Shown piece by piece: positions 37,421 to 48,400 of a stretch of 64,000 nt of DNA. This DNA comes from Areca catechu (lineage: Eukaryota > Streptophyta > Magnoliopsida > Arecales > Arecaceae): positions 172,720,183-172,784,182 of the forward strand of contig CM038052.1 in NCBI GenBank assembly GCA_021397845.1. The letters are read 5' to 3'. The first letter of the stretch is position 1. Every line of letters starts with the position of its first letter. Position numbers and translations under genes: made by a program. The notes below the pieces were generated by a model. The model was not told the origin of the DNA. It ran no database searches and saw nothing but the letters and a program-made list of their open reading frames with translations.

Positions 37421-38369
37421 AGGTTCGGCGGGGAAAGTATGAAAGCTAATGAAAAACTATGTTAATTAGGAATTTGGGTTAGGTTTTGAATAAATAAAAA
37501 TATTAAATAAAATTTATTAACACAAATATAAGATGATAAAATAAAATAATAAAATAAATAAAGCAAATTTAATTTAAAATTATCATAAAATAATATATTA
37601 AACATATTAAATAAGAAAAATAAATAATAACAATAGATAATGATAAAAAATTAGTGGTAAAATATAAGATAAGAAATATTAAATTTTAAAATATAAGATA
37701 AGAAATTTTAAATTTTTAAATATTAATAATTAAGAATATAAAATATAAAATATAAGTAGTAAATAATAATTCTAGATATTGATAATGTTGACAAACATTG
37801 TTGGACGTAAAATAAAAATTTATTTTAGTAAGGATGCATGCTAATTAATCACAATTACAATGCTTAACATTGCACTATAGTCACGACAAATTTATTTTTT
37901 GGCTTATTATAGGAATTATTTAAAAATATATTAATTATAATGGATCTAATTTTAGGACCTGACATGGATCCATGGGTTCTTGAAAACAAGTCGGTTTGAA
38001 TCTATGCAGGTCGAGTTGGGTTGGGTCATAGATCAAGCCAAGCTATTTGCAGCATTAGTTTAAATATGTTGGATTTTCTTGCTATAACTATAGATAAAAA
38101 TGGATTGGATATAACCGGGTCATGAGTGACCTTAACCCAACTTGATTCCATAATCGAGTCCCGATATTATACCCAAATTGAGTCCAATAGAAGGTTGAGT
38201 CGAATCGAGTCAAAGCATAACAGTCCCAATCCAAGAAACTCCTTGGGTTTAGGTCAAATATAGCCATATATATATTAATTATCATTATGGATAGCAATTT
38301 TAACCTACTCAAAGGGTACCCAACCTAATTTGACCTAAATGGGGTGGGTTTTACACGACCCATTTAATT

Positions 38370-39405
38370 TAGGGGTGGGTATGAATTTTACTTATAAAAT
38401 CCGAGATGGGTTCGGGTCGGGTGCGGATAATGATATGCCCCACCCTAAACCTGACTTGGTTATATAAATAACTTTCCAAATCCCAAATTTCCAATTCCTT
38501 ATTTCTTTCAGGCCCTTCCGTCGCTTTGAGAGAGACACCTCTTCGTCTCTTTGAGGCCATTCTTCCCCCAAGGGCCACTGCCACCTCGACCCCACCAACC
38601 ATGCCCTTCCTGGCAGTGACTGCACTGCCCACTCCGCCCTCCTCAACCTTGCCAATCACTGGCTCTAACCCCTTTCCATCTTCACCGACACCTGGTGCTC
38701 CTCTGGCTAGTTTCTCCCTGATGGCACCCTCCTTTAGACTGGTGATGACCTTGATGGCCTTCGCAAGCTCTGCACCATCTCTTCCTGTGCCCTTGATGAT
38801 TGTAGGCCCTATGACTAACTCGAGCCCCCTTATCCCCTCCTTATCGACAGTCATTGGTACACCACCAACTAGATCCTCCTTTCCACTAGTATGCCACCAA
38901 CCAAGCAGATCCTCCCCAATTGGCTCGAACTTTTCTCTCCATTCTTCCCTGTCTCCCATCCATCTGACGCAACGATGCCATGAGAAGTTGAGGTCCGTTC
39001 AATCCTTTTAGATCGCTTCCATTCTTTGGTTAATCGGTCCCTCGTCGTCCTTCCATTTGATGCCACACTCGGCCATCCCTCCCTATGTAAGCTTATTCTC
39101 CTCCATCTTGGTTAGATTTTTCCTTCCTCAATTTAGGATTAGGGTTTATGTTTTCATCTATCATTTTCCTTCCTCAAGTTAGGGTTAAGGTTAGGATTTA
39201 TGATTATTTTGATCCCTCTGATCTTGACCGGGTATACTTAACTTGACCCCACCTAGGCATGCCTTTTCTAATACCTGACTCATGATGGGTACAGGGTAGG
39301 TATTGGATAGAAAATTTTTTGGTAAGGCAGGTATGGATTTTGGATGACCCAATCCAAACCCGATCCATTGTCAACCCAACCCATATACAGCCTTAGTCAT
39401 GTTTG
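38370..39405. mobile_element. Candidate hAT-like element with GGGT-rich ends
   Basis: The left end reads TTAGGGGTGGGTATGAATTTTA and continues with GGGTTCGGGTCGGGTG. The right side near 39350-39390 carries the complementary GACCCAATCCAAACCCGA. The middle (38480-39080) is C-rich with open frames on both strands and no known domain. Termini are approximate. Confidence 0.35.
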
Positions 39406-39439
39406 ACCTTAGAACAACTCCGTTACTAAAAGTATTAAA

Positions 39440-39540
39440 AAATCTATACCTTTTTTATCATAAATCTATCATAATTCTGTGACAGGTTTGTAATAGATTC
39501 TTTGTGATAGATACATCCATCACAAAGCTATCATTATAAG
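39440..39540. repeat. Subterminal repeats of the CACTA element, right side
   Basis: TCATAAATCTATCATAA, TTTGTGATAGA and CCATCACAAAG match the left-end array. The block stops exactly at 39540, where the gypsy B LTR begins. Confidence 0.65.
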
Positions 39541-40207
39541 TGTTGCCGATCTCACTGCAGCAGCCTGTTGCTTCAAAACTGGTACCGATCTCAGATCGTC
39601 TCACCTCGAGATCTCCGAGCTTCCGGTCCTGCAAAACAAGGTCAGAAACCCTGGCCGGGGGTCCCGGCGAGGGAGCTCCGATGGTCAAGTTAGAGAACGG
39701 CGAGATGGAACAGACTCCCTAAGGTGGGTTCCCGAAGGAGCCCCAGACTTAGAGGAGATATTAACAAAAGAGGTCTTAGGAAGAGTGGAAATTGGGCTCA
39801 GCTCCTTCACCGAGCTCACGCCGAAGGACCCCTCTCAGATCCCTGGATCCTTCTCTCGATGCCTTCTTTTTCCCCGCCTTTTTTCCACTTACCTTGCTAT
39901 CCGCTCTTCCCATCCTTTTATGCCATCACATTGCCTCTGGCTCCCCCCCGGGAGGCTCCCTCTCAGCCTTCACTTTTCTCTCCCTCCCCCCTTTTTCCTT
40001 TCCCCTTCGGGTCCGGGAACCCGGTGACCTCCTCGTCTTGCTTGCCGGGCCTAGCGAGAAAAAAGGGGAGAGGGAAGATACTGGTGAGGCCTTGGGCCGA
40101 GCACGGGCGCTCTCCTTCCCAGGCATTGACGATGTCCGTTGCTGGCTCCTGCCCGCCAAGACACCGCTTCTCGGTTGCGGGACCCGTCAGGCCGATGTAA
40201 ACGAGGT

Positions 40208-41542
40208 CGTTGACTCTGGTCTTGATTTTGATGATTGACAAAATGTTTAAGTATATATGAGTACTAATTGTATTTTAAGTATATTTTTCAGATCTTAGTA
40301 CTCAACCATGTTGAATGAAGAAATGCTTATATTTCAGTTGAAAAAGTCCTTAAATTAATGGAAAATCAAGTATATGGACTTTGGAATTAATATGGAAGGA
40401 CTTGAAGAGGTTAAAGTTTCAATTTGAAGATGTTTCAGCAATGGCACAGGCAAGTGTCGACACTTGAAGAATGAAGTGTCGACTCAAGGCTTGAGACAAA
40501 CAAAAAACTTTAGAAAGCTCTTTCAGTGAAGTGTCGACCCCTGGAGCTGAAGTGTCGACACTTGGAAGTGAAGTGTCGACACCTGGAAACTGAAGTGTCG
40601 ACACTTGAAACTGAAATGTCGACACCTGAAGGTGAAGTGTCGACACTTGAACAGTAACGGCTAGTTTTCTGGGCTACAAAACTTCTCCAACTTGCTTCCA
40701 AACGGTCATATTTTCCTTCCTAACGGCTATAAATGGTCATTTAAGTGTTGGGAGGCTATATAAATATCAAAAATCAATTGGGAAAGTAATCCTTTGGTGA
40801 GATTTTTGAATATTCTTCAAGGATTCAAGAGTTGAGTGGTTCAAGCCTTCAAGCTTCCAAGTTTCAAAGAGAGCATCCAAAGTTCACATCCTCAAGCATC
40901 AATCAAAGGCTTCATCAACTTGAAGACAAGATCTTCATCAACTCTCAACGGACTTCAAAGAGATATTTGCTTTATTTTAGAAAGATTTTATTGTATTATT
41001 TTATACTTGCTCTTACATTGTTTTACTTAAGGTTTTTTGGTGAGCCTTGGAAAACCAAAGAGGTTTTTGGTAAGCCTTGAAAACCAAAGTAGTTGTTGGT
41101 GAGCCTTGAAACCAACTAGGGTTTTACTTGTGAGCCCGAAGCCAAAACAAGTTGTTTAGGTTCTTGGTTATCCCGTAAAACCAAGGTTGATTGTTGGTGA
41201 GCCTTGAAACCAACTAGGGTTTGACTTGTGAGCTCGAAGACAAAATAAGTTGTAAAGGTTGTTGGTGAGCCTAAGTTATAAAACCAAACTTAGTGGAATT
41301 CCCAAGGGGTTCTTGGGGAGTGGATGTAGGTGCTTGGTTGGCACCGAACCACTATAAATCTTTGTATTTGTGTGATTGTTCTCCTTATGCTTTTATTTCA
41401 TTATTTCCGCTGCATTTATTTGAAATACACAAGTACTTGAATTGCATTAGCATATACTTGCTTTAGTTCATCAATTAAATAGTACAAAAGTTTTATAAAA
41501 TCCAATTCACCTCCCCTCTTGGGTTGCCTACGTGGGCCTTCA
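40208..41542 (+). mobile_element. Solo LTR of a Sirevirus-like Ty1/copia element
   Basis: This 1335 bp AT-rich block sits inside the GC-rich gypsy LTR, flanked by GAGGT at 40203-40207 and 41543-41547. It begins CGTTGACTCTGG, with C where T is expected, and ends CCTTCA. The opening TTGATTTTGATGATTGAC and the closing TTCACCTCCCCTCTTGGG resemble Sirevirus LTRs. TATA-like CTATATAAATA lies near 40757. No internal sequence is left. Confidence 0.78.
40455..40645. repeat. Phased GTGTCGACAC palindrome array in the solo LTR
   Basis: Eight TGTCGAC motifs, most within the palindrome GTGTCGACAC, start at 40455, 40477, 40532, 40553, 40574, 40596, 40617 and 40638. Spacing is 21-22 bases apart from one 55-base gap. 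The array lies about 110 bases upstream of the TATA-like element. Repeated palindromes are known from Sirevirus LTRs. Confidence 0.9.
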
Positions 41543-41639
41543 GAGGTTTCGCGCGTCACTGCAGACCGTACCGGCGCTCCTCGTGAGGCGCGGCACGTGC
41601 TACCCGAGTGGCGATTTTGAAACTCGCGCCCCCACTTCC

Positions 41640-43540
41640 CAGAGGCCTCACTATGCAGGGCCGGCGCTAGCCGAGGTGGGCCTTCCCTGAGCGGACACCT
41701 GGCGGAGCGGCAGAGAGGTGCTCGGCTTTGACCGAGGTGGTCCCGTCTTCGGGTGCCAACTAGCAAAGGAGCAGGAGGGCCCGGCTCGACCTCGGCCGAG
41801 GTGGACCCGTCTCCGGGCGCCACCCGGGGAGGGAGCGAGGGGCCGCCAGCTTCGACCGAGGTGGACCCCTCTTGGGCGGACACTTGGCGAAGCGGCATAT
41901 AAGTGCTCGACTTCGGCCGAGGTGGATCCGTCTCCGGGCGCCAACTGGCGAAGGAGCAGGAGGGCCCGGCTTGACCTCGACCGAGGTGGACCCGTCTCCG
42001 GGCGCCACCCGGCGAGGGAGCGAGGGGCCGCCAGCTTCGGCCGAGGTGGACCCCTCCTGGGCGGACACCTAGCGGAGCGGCAGAGAAGTGCTCGACTTCG
42101 GCCGAGGTGGACCCATCTCCGGGCGCCAACTGGGAAGGAGCAGGAGGGCCGGCTCGACCTCGGTCGAGGTGGACCCGTCTCCGGGCGCCACCCGGTGAGG
42201 GAGCGAGGGGCCACCAGCTCCGGCCGAGGTGGACCCCTCCTGGGCGGACACCTAGCGGAGCGGTAGAGAAGTGCTCGACTTCAACCGAGGTGGACCCGTC
42301 TCCGGGCGCCAACTGGCGAAGGAGCAGGAGGGCCCGGCTAAACCTCGGCCGAGGTGGACCCGTCTCCGGGCGCCACCCGGCGAGGGAGCGAGGGGCCGCC
42401 AGCTTTGGCCGAGGTGGACCCCTCCTGGGCGGACACCTGGCGGAGCGGTAAAGAAGTGCTCGACTTCGATCGAGGTGGACCCGTCTCCGGGCGCCAACTG
42501 GCGAAGGAGCAGGAGGGCCCAGCTCGACCTCGGCCGAGGTGGACCTGTCTCCGGGTGCCACCCGACGAGGGAGCGAGGGGCTGCCAGCTTCGGCCGAGGT
42601 GGACCCCTCCTGGGCAGACACCTGGCGGAGGAGCAGAGAAGTGCTCGACTTCGGCCGAGGTGGACCCGTCTCCGGGTGCCAACTAGCGAAGGAGCAGGAG
42701 GGCCGGCTCAACCTCGGCCGAGGTGGACCCGTCTCCGGGCACTACCCGGTGAGGGAGCGAGGGGCCGCCAGCTCCGGCCGAGGTGGACCCCTCTTGGGCG
42801 GACACCTGGTGGAGCGGCAAAGAAGTGCTCGACTTCGACCGAGGTGGACCTGTCTCCGGGCGCCAACTGGCGAAGGAGCAGGAGGGCCCGGCTTGACCTC
42901 GGCAGAGGTGGACCCATCCCCGGGTGCCACCCGGCAAGGGAGCGAGGGGCCGCCAGCTTCGACCAAGGTGGACCCCTCCTGGGCGGACACCTGGTGGAGC
43001 TGCAGAGAAGTGCTCGAATTCAGCCGAGGTGGACCCGTCTCCGGGTGCCAACTGGCGAAGGAGCGGGAGGGCCCAGCTCGACCTCGGCAGAGGTGGACCC
43101 ATCCCCGGGCGCCACCCGACAAGGGAGCGAGGGGCCGCCAGCTTCGGTCGAGGTGGACCCCTCCTGGGCAGACACCTGGAGGAGTGGCAGAGAAGTGCTC
43201 GAATTCGGCCGAGGTGGACCCATCTCCGGGCGTCAACTGGCGAAGGAGCAGGGAGGCCCAGCTCGACCTCGGTAGAGGTGGACCCATCTCCGGGTGCCAC
43301 CTGGCGAGGGAGCGAGGAGCCACCAGCTTCGGCCAAGGTAGACCCCTCCTGGGCGGACACCTGGCGGAGCGGCAGAGAGGTGCTCAACTTCGGCCAAGGT
43401 GGACCCATCTCCGGCCGCCAACTGGCGAAGGAGCAGGAGGGCCCGGCTCAACCTTAGCAGAGGTGGACCCGTCCCCGGGTGCCACCCGGCAAGGGAGCGA
43501 GGGGCCACCAGCTTCGACCATGGTGGACCCCTCCGATCTC
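41640..43540. repeat. 185 bp trimeric higher-order minisatellite in the LTR of gypsy B
   Basis: About ten copies of a 183-187 bp unit follow each other; TGGGCGGACAC-type marks fall at 41873, 42058, 42241, 42428, 42611, 42795, 42980, 43165 and 43350. Each unit is three diverged ~61 bp subunits, all starting GAGGTGGACCC and then reading CAACTGGCGAAGGAGC, CACCCGGCGAGGGAGC or GGACACCTGGCGGAGC. GC content is very high, so ORFs of several hundred codons stay open on both strands. Confidence 0.95.
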
Positions 43541-43621
43541 GTTCTTCGAAAAAAATCCACGTGGTTCGGACCATGTCCGGCGGGACCTGAGACACGCCAC
43601 GTCAGCGTAACAGCCATATCA

Positions 43622-43641
43622 GTTGCCCCCCATCCCCTCGT
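43622..43641 (-). promoter_or_regulatory. Polypurine tract of gypsy B
   Basis: The minus strand reads GAGGGGATGGGGGGCAAC directly before the LTR start TGATATGG. It would prime plus-strand DNA synthesis. Element C has the same arrangement. Confidence 0.75.
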
Positions 43642-44119
43642 TCAGCCAAGGCATCATGGCTCGGAACGTGGGGATTTAATGCGGAGATGACATGGGGAAG
43701 GCAAAAATCTCGCGCCATAATTGCCACGATCCTTGTCGCCGTTTTTCGTTACGCCCGAGGTCCTATGAGAGGTTGCCATGCGTCGCGCTTCCGGCGGCCA
43801 TTAATGCGCCATTTCGAAAAGGAGGCAGTTTCTATCGAACCGAAGCGTCGATGTCGGGCGTGCGTCCACGCGGCATCCATCATGTGGTTCAGAACGGAAT
43901 GAGGAGTACGGCCGCTGTCGATCGAGTTTGAAAAGGAGGGGGACTTTCCGGAAACGAAGTCCCTCCACTTTCTTGCGCTCCATTGGCGGTTGCAATGGGC
44001 TTTCCTTCACCTTCCGGGGTTGCGACTTCTTTTACACAGAGTATCTCGGTGAGTGCCCGCGTCTTCCTCCCCTTTTCGTCTCTCGGCCTTAACAATCTTC
44101 CTGCACCCCTTCTTCCCTC

Positions 44120-46349
44120 ATGGCGCGTCGTCGTCATGTCTCTTCTAACCCGGACGAGGCCGGTCCTTCCCGGCCGAGGACTCCATCGCCTTCCTCCTCG
44201 GAAGGGGAAGTGATTCCGGACGAGATCCACAGGCGGCTCCAACCCGGGGGTGTAACCATAGGCGTCCCTAGGGGTCCTAGGTCTCCTCCTATAGTTTTCG
44301 CCTGTCCGATTTCTTCCCTTCCTCCTCCGGCCATCTCTCCCACTGGTCCCTCCGGTCATGTCTCAACGATGACCGAAGATTACCTTTCTCTGCTCCGGGA
44401 GGTCTACGGTATCCCGAAGTCGATTCATCTTTCCCTCCCGCGGCCAAGAGATCGAGTGACCTCAAGCGGCCCCGAGTGAATAGCCTTCTACGAGGACTTC
44501 CTCCTTGGGGGTCTTCGGTTTTCCCTTCATCCTTTCTTGCTTTCCTTTCTCAGCCACTATCGCTTGGTCCCGGCCCAGTTGGCTCCAAACGCCATCCGGG
44601 TCATCTTTGCCTTCATAGTTTTTTGTCACTTCCACTGGTTTATTGCCCGTTTCTCCCTCTTCAGGGCTCTTTTCATCCTGAAGCGCTATTCCACCGATGA
44701 TGGCTGGTAGTATATCTCACCTCGGCCTAGGTGCCTCAGGTTCGACCTCCCTTCGTCTATCAAGGGCTGGAAGAATCGGTTCTTTTTTGCCTCGGTCGAG
44801 GACGTCGACTGGGCCTAGAGCGAGTCGGATCGGTCTCCGAACTGGAACTCCCAGGTCGACCCAGCAGACCAAGAGGTCTTCTCGCAGTTACTGAGTGATG
44901 CGGTCCCGACCCTCGATGTCCTGCTCTCGGAGCAGAACTTGTTCGAGGCGGGGATCAGTCCCATCCGGGAGTTGAGTGAGGCTCGGGCTTCCATTTCACC
45001 TCGTACTCCCCCCTTCTTCCTCTTCTTTTCTTTTTAACTGGTCCGGCTGACTTCTACTTCCTTTCAGGTATGAAGTTTTCTCTGGAGAATCTACTGGAGG
45101 GCACCGCACAGAGGGATGTCGCCGAGGGGACTGAACCCGTGGCGAAGAGGGCTCGTACCGAGGCGAGCCGGGAGGCCGTGCCGATCCCCGCCTCCGGACC
45201 CATGGCGCCGGCTCCCGCATCCAGGCCGCCTCGAGCCCGGGCGCCCAATGTCCCTGTCGTCGACCTCAACAGGGTCGTGGAAGAGGGGGGGCAGTCCTTT
45301 CCTGGGCAGCGCCTACTTCAACCGCCGCTCCAACTGCACCCACGATGGTCACCAGCACGACGACGGCTCCACTGATGGCTGCTCTACCCGGCGAGGGGAC
45401 GGCCGCCTCTGCTGCTGCCGACATGTCTGCCCCGCCGCCGAACCTCACCAGCCGGTGCTCCGTGATCCGTGACCAGGGCCTCAAGGAGAAGGTCATGGAG
45501 TTCGCCTGCACCTCCTGGGACCGCCGTCTAAGGGGCGACCGGGACTACAGCGACGCCCTGCTCGGAATCCTTTCGCAGCTCTTCACGATAAGTCCCGAGT
45601 TCGAAGCTCTTCCTTTTAAAGTTCCAGTTGGGTTATGCCTACCCTTTCTTCTTCTGGTGCAAATCGGGACCGACGTGCTGCTGCTGAGGAACTTCCTCGT
45701 CGGGTATGCCAAGAAGGACGCCGAGAAGGAGGAGAAGCTCGGCTAGCCCGTAGCCAACGTCAAAGACCTCATGAAAAAAGTGGTCGAGCTGCGAGGGAAC
45801 AACCAGGTCCTCCGATCTGACCTGGCCCGCGCCGAGGGGCGCATCAAGGAGCTCGAGACCTCCCTGTTCGAGGAGAGGATCTCGAGCCAGCACCGCACCG
45901 AGGAGGATGCGACAGAGAAGACCCGCCTCAGGGCTCAGTCCCGGTCGCTGGAGCGCCGGGTGGAGGAGGTCCGGAGGGAGCTGAACGCGGCCAAGGAGAT
46001 GACCTCCTACGTCAACGGGCTGCTGGAGGCGTCGAAGCGGGAGGCGCAGGAGGCCGTCCCGAAGTTCCAGGCCTCAGAGGAATACATCACGGAGGTTCGA
46101 GAGGCTGTCATGGACTCCTTCTTGAAGGGGTTCCAGGTATGCCGGGAGAAAGTAAGCTCCTTCTACCCCGAGCTCGACCTCAGCGGGGTTGTCCTTGGTG
46201 ACAGGAGGCAAGAGCCCAGTGGAGGGGCTCCAACAGCAGCTGGTGATGAGGCTGCGACTCCAGAGCAGCCCCCCGAGCAGCCACCCGTCGACGGCGCAGG
46301 CGGAGAAAGTGCGCCTCAGCCCGAGGAGGATGCCACCGCGCCGAAGTAG
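44120..46349 (+). pseudogene. Antisense gene of gypsy B (PF04195-like domain plus coiled coil)
   Basis: The gene runs opposite to pol, between integrase and the 3' LTR. The ATG at 44120 opens a Ser/Pro/Arg-rich N-terminus. A domain like Pfam 'putative gypsy type transposon' (PF04195) follows, with EVYGIPKSIHLSLPRPRDRV, LSHYRLVPAQLAPNAIRVI and FILKRYSTDDGW. Intron 1 (about 44975-45068) and intron 2 (45588-45662) separate three exons. Exon 3 (45663-46349) is a long Glu/Arg/Leu coiled coil ending in an acidic tail. Stops replace Arg at 44477 and Trp near 44708 and 44817 when compared with element C. Grande-type maize elements are known to carry an antisense gene at this place. Its function is unknown. 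Confidence 0.8.
45588..45662 (+). other. Decayed intron 2 of the gypsy B antisense gene
   Basis: Alignment with the intact intron of element C (58852-58929) puts AT where GT should be (CACG/ATAAGT) and AA where AG should be (GGTGCAA/ATCGGG). The flanking exon words CTTCACG and ATCGG are conserved. Confidence 0.7.
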
Positions 46350-46480
46350 CCTCCCCGGCTTTGTCGACTTCTTCTTTTTTTCTTTTTTATATCTTCTTTT
46401 TCTTTTTGAGGACTCCCGGCCTGTCGGGACTCCTCTAGTGTATTTACATTTCTAAGTCAATGAAATTTCTTCTTCACCAG
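46350..46480 (+). terminator. Conserved 3' UTR of the gypsy B antisense gene
   Basis: After the stop comes a CT-rich stretch, a GGCCTGTCGGGAC block and AAGTCAATGAAATTTC. Element C has the same order after its own antisense gene (59633-59755). AATGAA is a plausible plant poly(A) signal. Confidence 0.55.
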
Positions 46481-46544
46481 ATCGTTGCTTCGTTCTCTCT
46501 TTCTTCTCTCTCTTTTTTTTTTTTAAACTGAATTCTGGTTTCGG

Positions 46545-47125
46545 GCACCAGGACTAAGTCCTGTAGTGCATTCCGAGCCGAGCTTGTGGGCAGACTGAGT
46601 TCTGCCCCACCCTCCAGGCTGAAGTTCGGGACTTCTGGACTGAATACCGGGGGAGCAGGCTTTGTGCGAGCCCTACGCAGCTTGCCGGTTCATCCTCTGG
46701 GACTGTGTGGGCGAGTTTGATTCTGCCCCTCCTTCCAGACCGAAGTCCAGGATCTCTGGACTAAACCCCGGGGCCGCAGGCTTTGTCCGAGCCCTGCGCG
46801 GCTTGCCGAGCTGTTCTCCGAGACTGTGTGGACGAGTTTGATTCTGCCCCGCCTTCCAGACCGAAGTTCGGGACCTCCGGACTGAACCCCGGGGCCGCAG
46901 GCTTTATCCGAGCCCTACGCGGCTTGCCGGGCTGTTCTCCGGGACTGCGTAGGCGAGTTTGATTCTGCCCCGCATTCCAGACCGAAGTCCGGGACCTCCG
47001 GACTGAACCCCGGGGCCGCAGGCTTTATCCGAGCCCTGCGCGACTTGCCGGGCTGTTCTCCGAGACTGCGTGGGTGAGTTTGATTCTGCCCCGCCTTCCA
47101 GACCGAAGTCCGGGACCTGTCGCCT
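46545..47125. repeat. 121 bp minisatellite between pol and the antisense gene of gypsy B
   Basis: About five copies of a 119-121 bp unit contain GAGTTTGATTCTGCCCC, at 46713, 46834, 46955 and 47076, with a diverged copy at 46594. The unit also carries CCGGACTGAACCCCGGGGCC. The array fills the gap between the 3' ends of the converging genes. Confidence 0.93.
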
Positions 47126-47250
47126 TCGCGGGTCTTCGGCCACGCCCGTGTTCGCCGAATTCAAAGCTAAGTGGCTCTCTCCCTACGATGTAAGAAGAAG
47201 CATTTGGTGAAGAAAAAGGATTTCATTGCTGGAGTTCAAGGAACCTTACA

Positions 47251-48400
47251 CTATTGGTAATACATCCTCAAGTTTGAGGCATTCCAGGTCCGAGGGAATC
47301 GGGACCCTCCTAGCTCCTCCAGGTAGTAGGCCCTATGAGGGAGTACCTCCGCCACCCTATAAGGGCCTTCCCAGTTCGGGGAGAGCTTCCCGCACTCCCG
47401 TGGCTGGGAAGCTTCAGCCCGGCAGAGCACCAGATCTCCTGGGCGGAAAGACTTCGGTCGCACTCTGGAGTTGTAGTACCTGGCCACTCGCTGCCTGTAG
47501 GCCACCATTCGGACTCGAGCCTTGTCCCTCGTCTCTTCAAGGAGGTCTAGGTTTAGCAGCATCCTGGCAGGATTCTCCAATTCATCATACTGCTCCACGC
47601 GCAAGGTGGGTAGGCTGAGTTCTATCGGGATAACCACTTTGGCTCCGAAGACGAGGTTGAACGGGGTCTCATCGATGGCTATCCTCGGGGTGGTGTGGTA
47701 CGCCCATAGGATGCTCAGGAGCTCTTCCGCCCACCTGCCCTTGGCCTGATCAAGCCTTGTCCGGAGGCCCTGCAAGATAGCCTTATTTGTTACCTCGGCT
47801 TCTCTATTTGTCTGTGGATGCACCACCGAGGTGAAGCGATGGTGGATGCCGAGGTCGCTGCAGAATTTCTCAAACTCCCGACAATCGAATTGACATCCGT
47901 TATCGGTGATAATGGTGTGCGGTAGGCCAAAATGGCAGATGATTGACTTCCAGAGAAACTTGGCGACGTTTGCCTCCGTGATCCGGGCTAGGGGTTCGGC
48001 CTCGACCCACTTCGTGAAGTAGTCAATGGCCACGATTAAAAACTTTCGCTGCCCGGACGCCGAGGGAAAAGGTCATAAGAGATCCATTCCCCATTGAGCG
48101 AACGGCCATTGAGCGGAGAGCTGGGAGAGCGGAGTGGAGGGCTGACGCTACACCACAGCATGCCGCTGGCATCGGTCACACCTCTTCACGAAGTCAGCTG
48201 CATCTACCTTCATTGTCTCCCAGAAATAACCTTGACGGAGGGCCTTGTACGCCAGTGTTCTGCCCCCCACGTGATTCCCACAGATGCCCTCGTGGATCTC
48301 TTGGAGTACGAGTGCGGCCTCCACGGGTCTCAGGCACTTGAGGAGGGGGTAGGAATAGGACCTCCGATACAGTTGTCCATCCATTAAGACGAACCGCGCG
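47251..48400 (-). pseudogene. Integrase of gypsy B
   Basis: The zinc-binding region (HEGICGNHVGG ... CDRCQRH) ends near 48150, where a stop falls. The catalytic core starts with VAIDYFTKW (48030), continues with TDNGCQF (47905) and NREAEVTNK near 47790; relatives usually have NGEAE. The C-terminal PNWEGPYRVAEVLPHRAYYLEE and NASNLRMYYQ close the frame at 47251. The core is one open frame of 260 codons. Two in-frame stops between the domains block a full product. Confidence 0.88.

Larger units (their letters stand above)
28035..39540 (-). mobile_element. CACTA (En/Spm-like) DNA transposon with nested insertions
   Basis: The left end at 28035 reads CACAACAAGAAAACAAG, one base from the common CACTACAAGAAAA terminus. 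Dense TTTGTGATGGA/TCCATCACAAA subterminal repeats follow. The same motifs reappear at 39440-39540, directly before gypsy B, so the far terminus was separated or lost when B inserted. Between them a TNP2-type transposase is recognisable on minus in the usual order. A solo LTR, a MITE and other repeats are nested inside. Right TIR and 3 bp target duplication were not found. Confidence 0.75.
39541..43621 (-). repeat. 3' LTR of gypsy B (about 2.74 kb without its insertion)
   Basis: On minus the LTR begins TGATATGGCTG at 43621, right after the purine tract, and ends CGGCAACA at 39541. It includes the core motif around TTGACCATCGGAG, shared with the LTR of C and with the solo LTR at 32 kb. It is enlarged by a 185 bp-unit array and interrupted by a Sirevirus-like solo LTR. 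The 5 bp next to its end are ATAAG; the partner copy is lost. Confidence 0.8.

Noticed and set aside
38369..39011. 196-codon minus and 161-codon plus ORFs
   Set aside because: Low-complexity frames in a C-rich repeat between hAT-like ends; no motif on either strand.
41416..43690. Very long ORFs on both strands (up to 431 codons on minus, 383 on plus)
   Set aside because: They lie in the GC-rich 185 bp array, which lacks stops in several frames. The products are low-complexity repeats and no domain is present.
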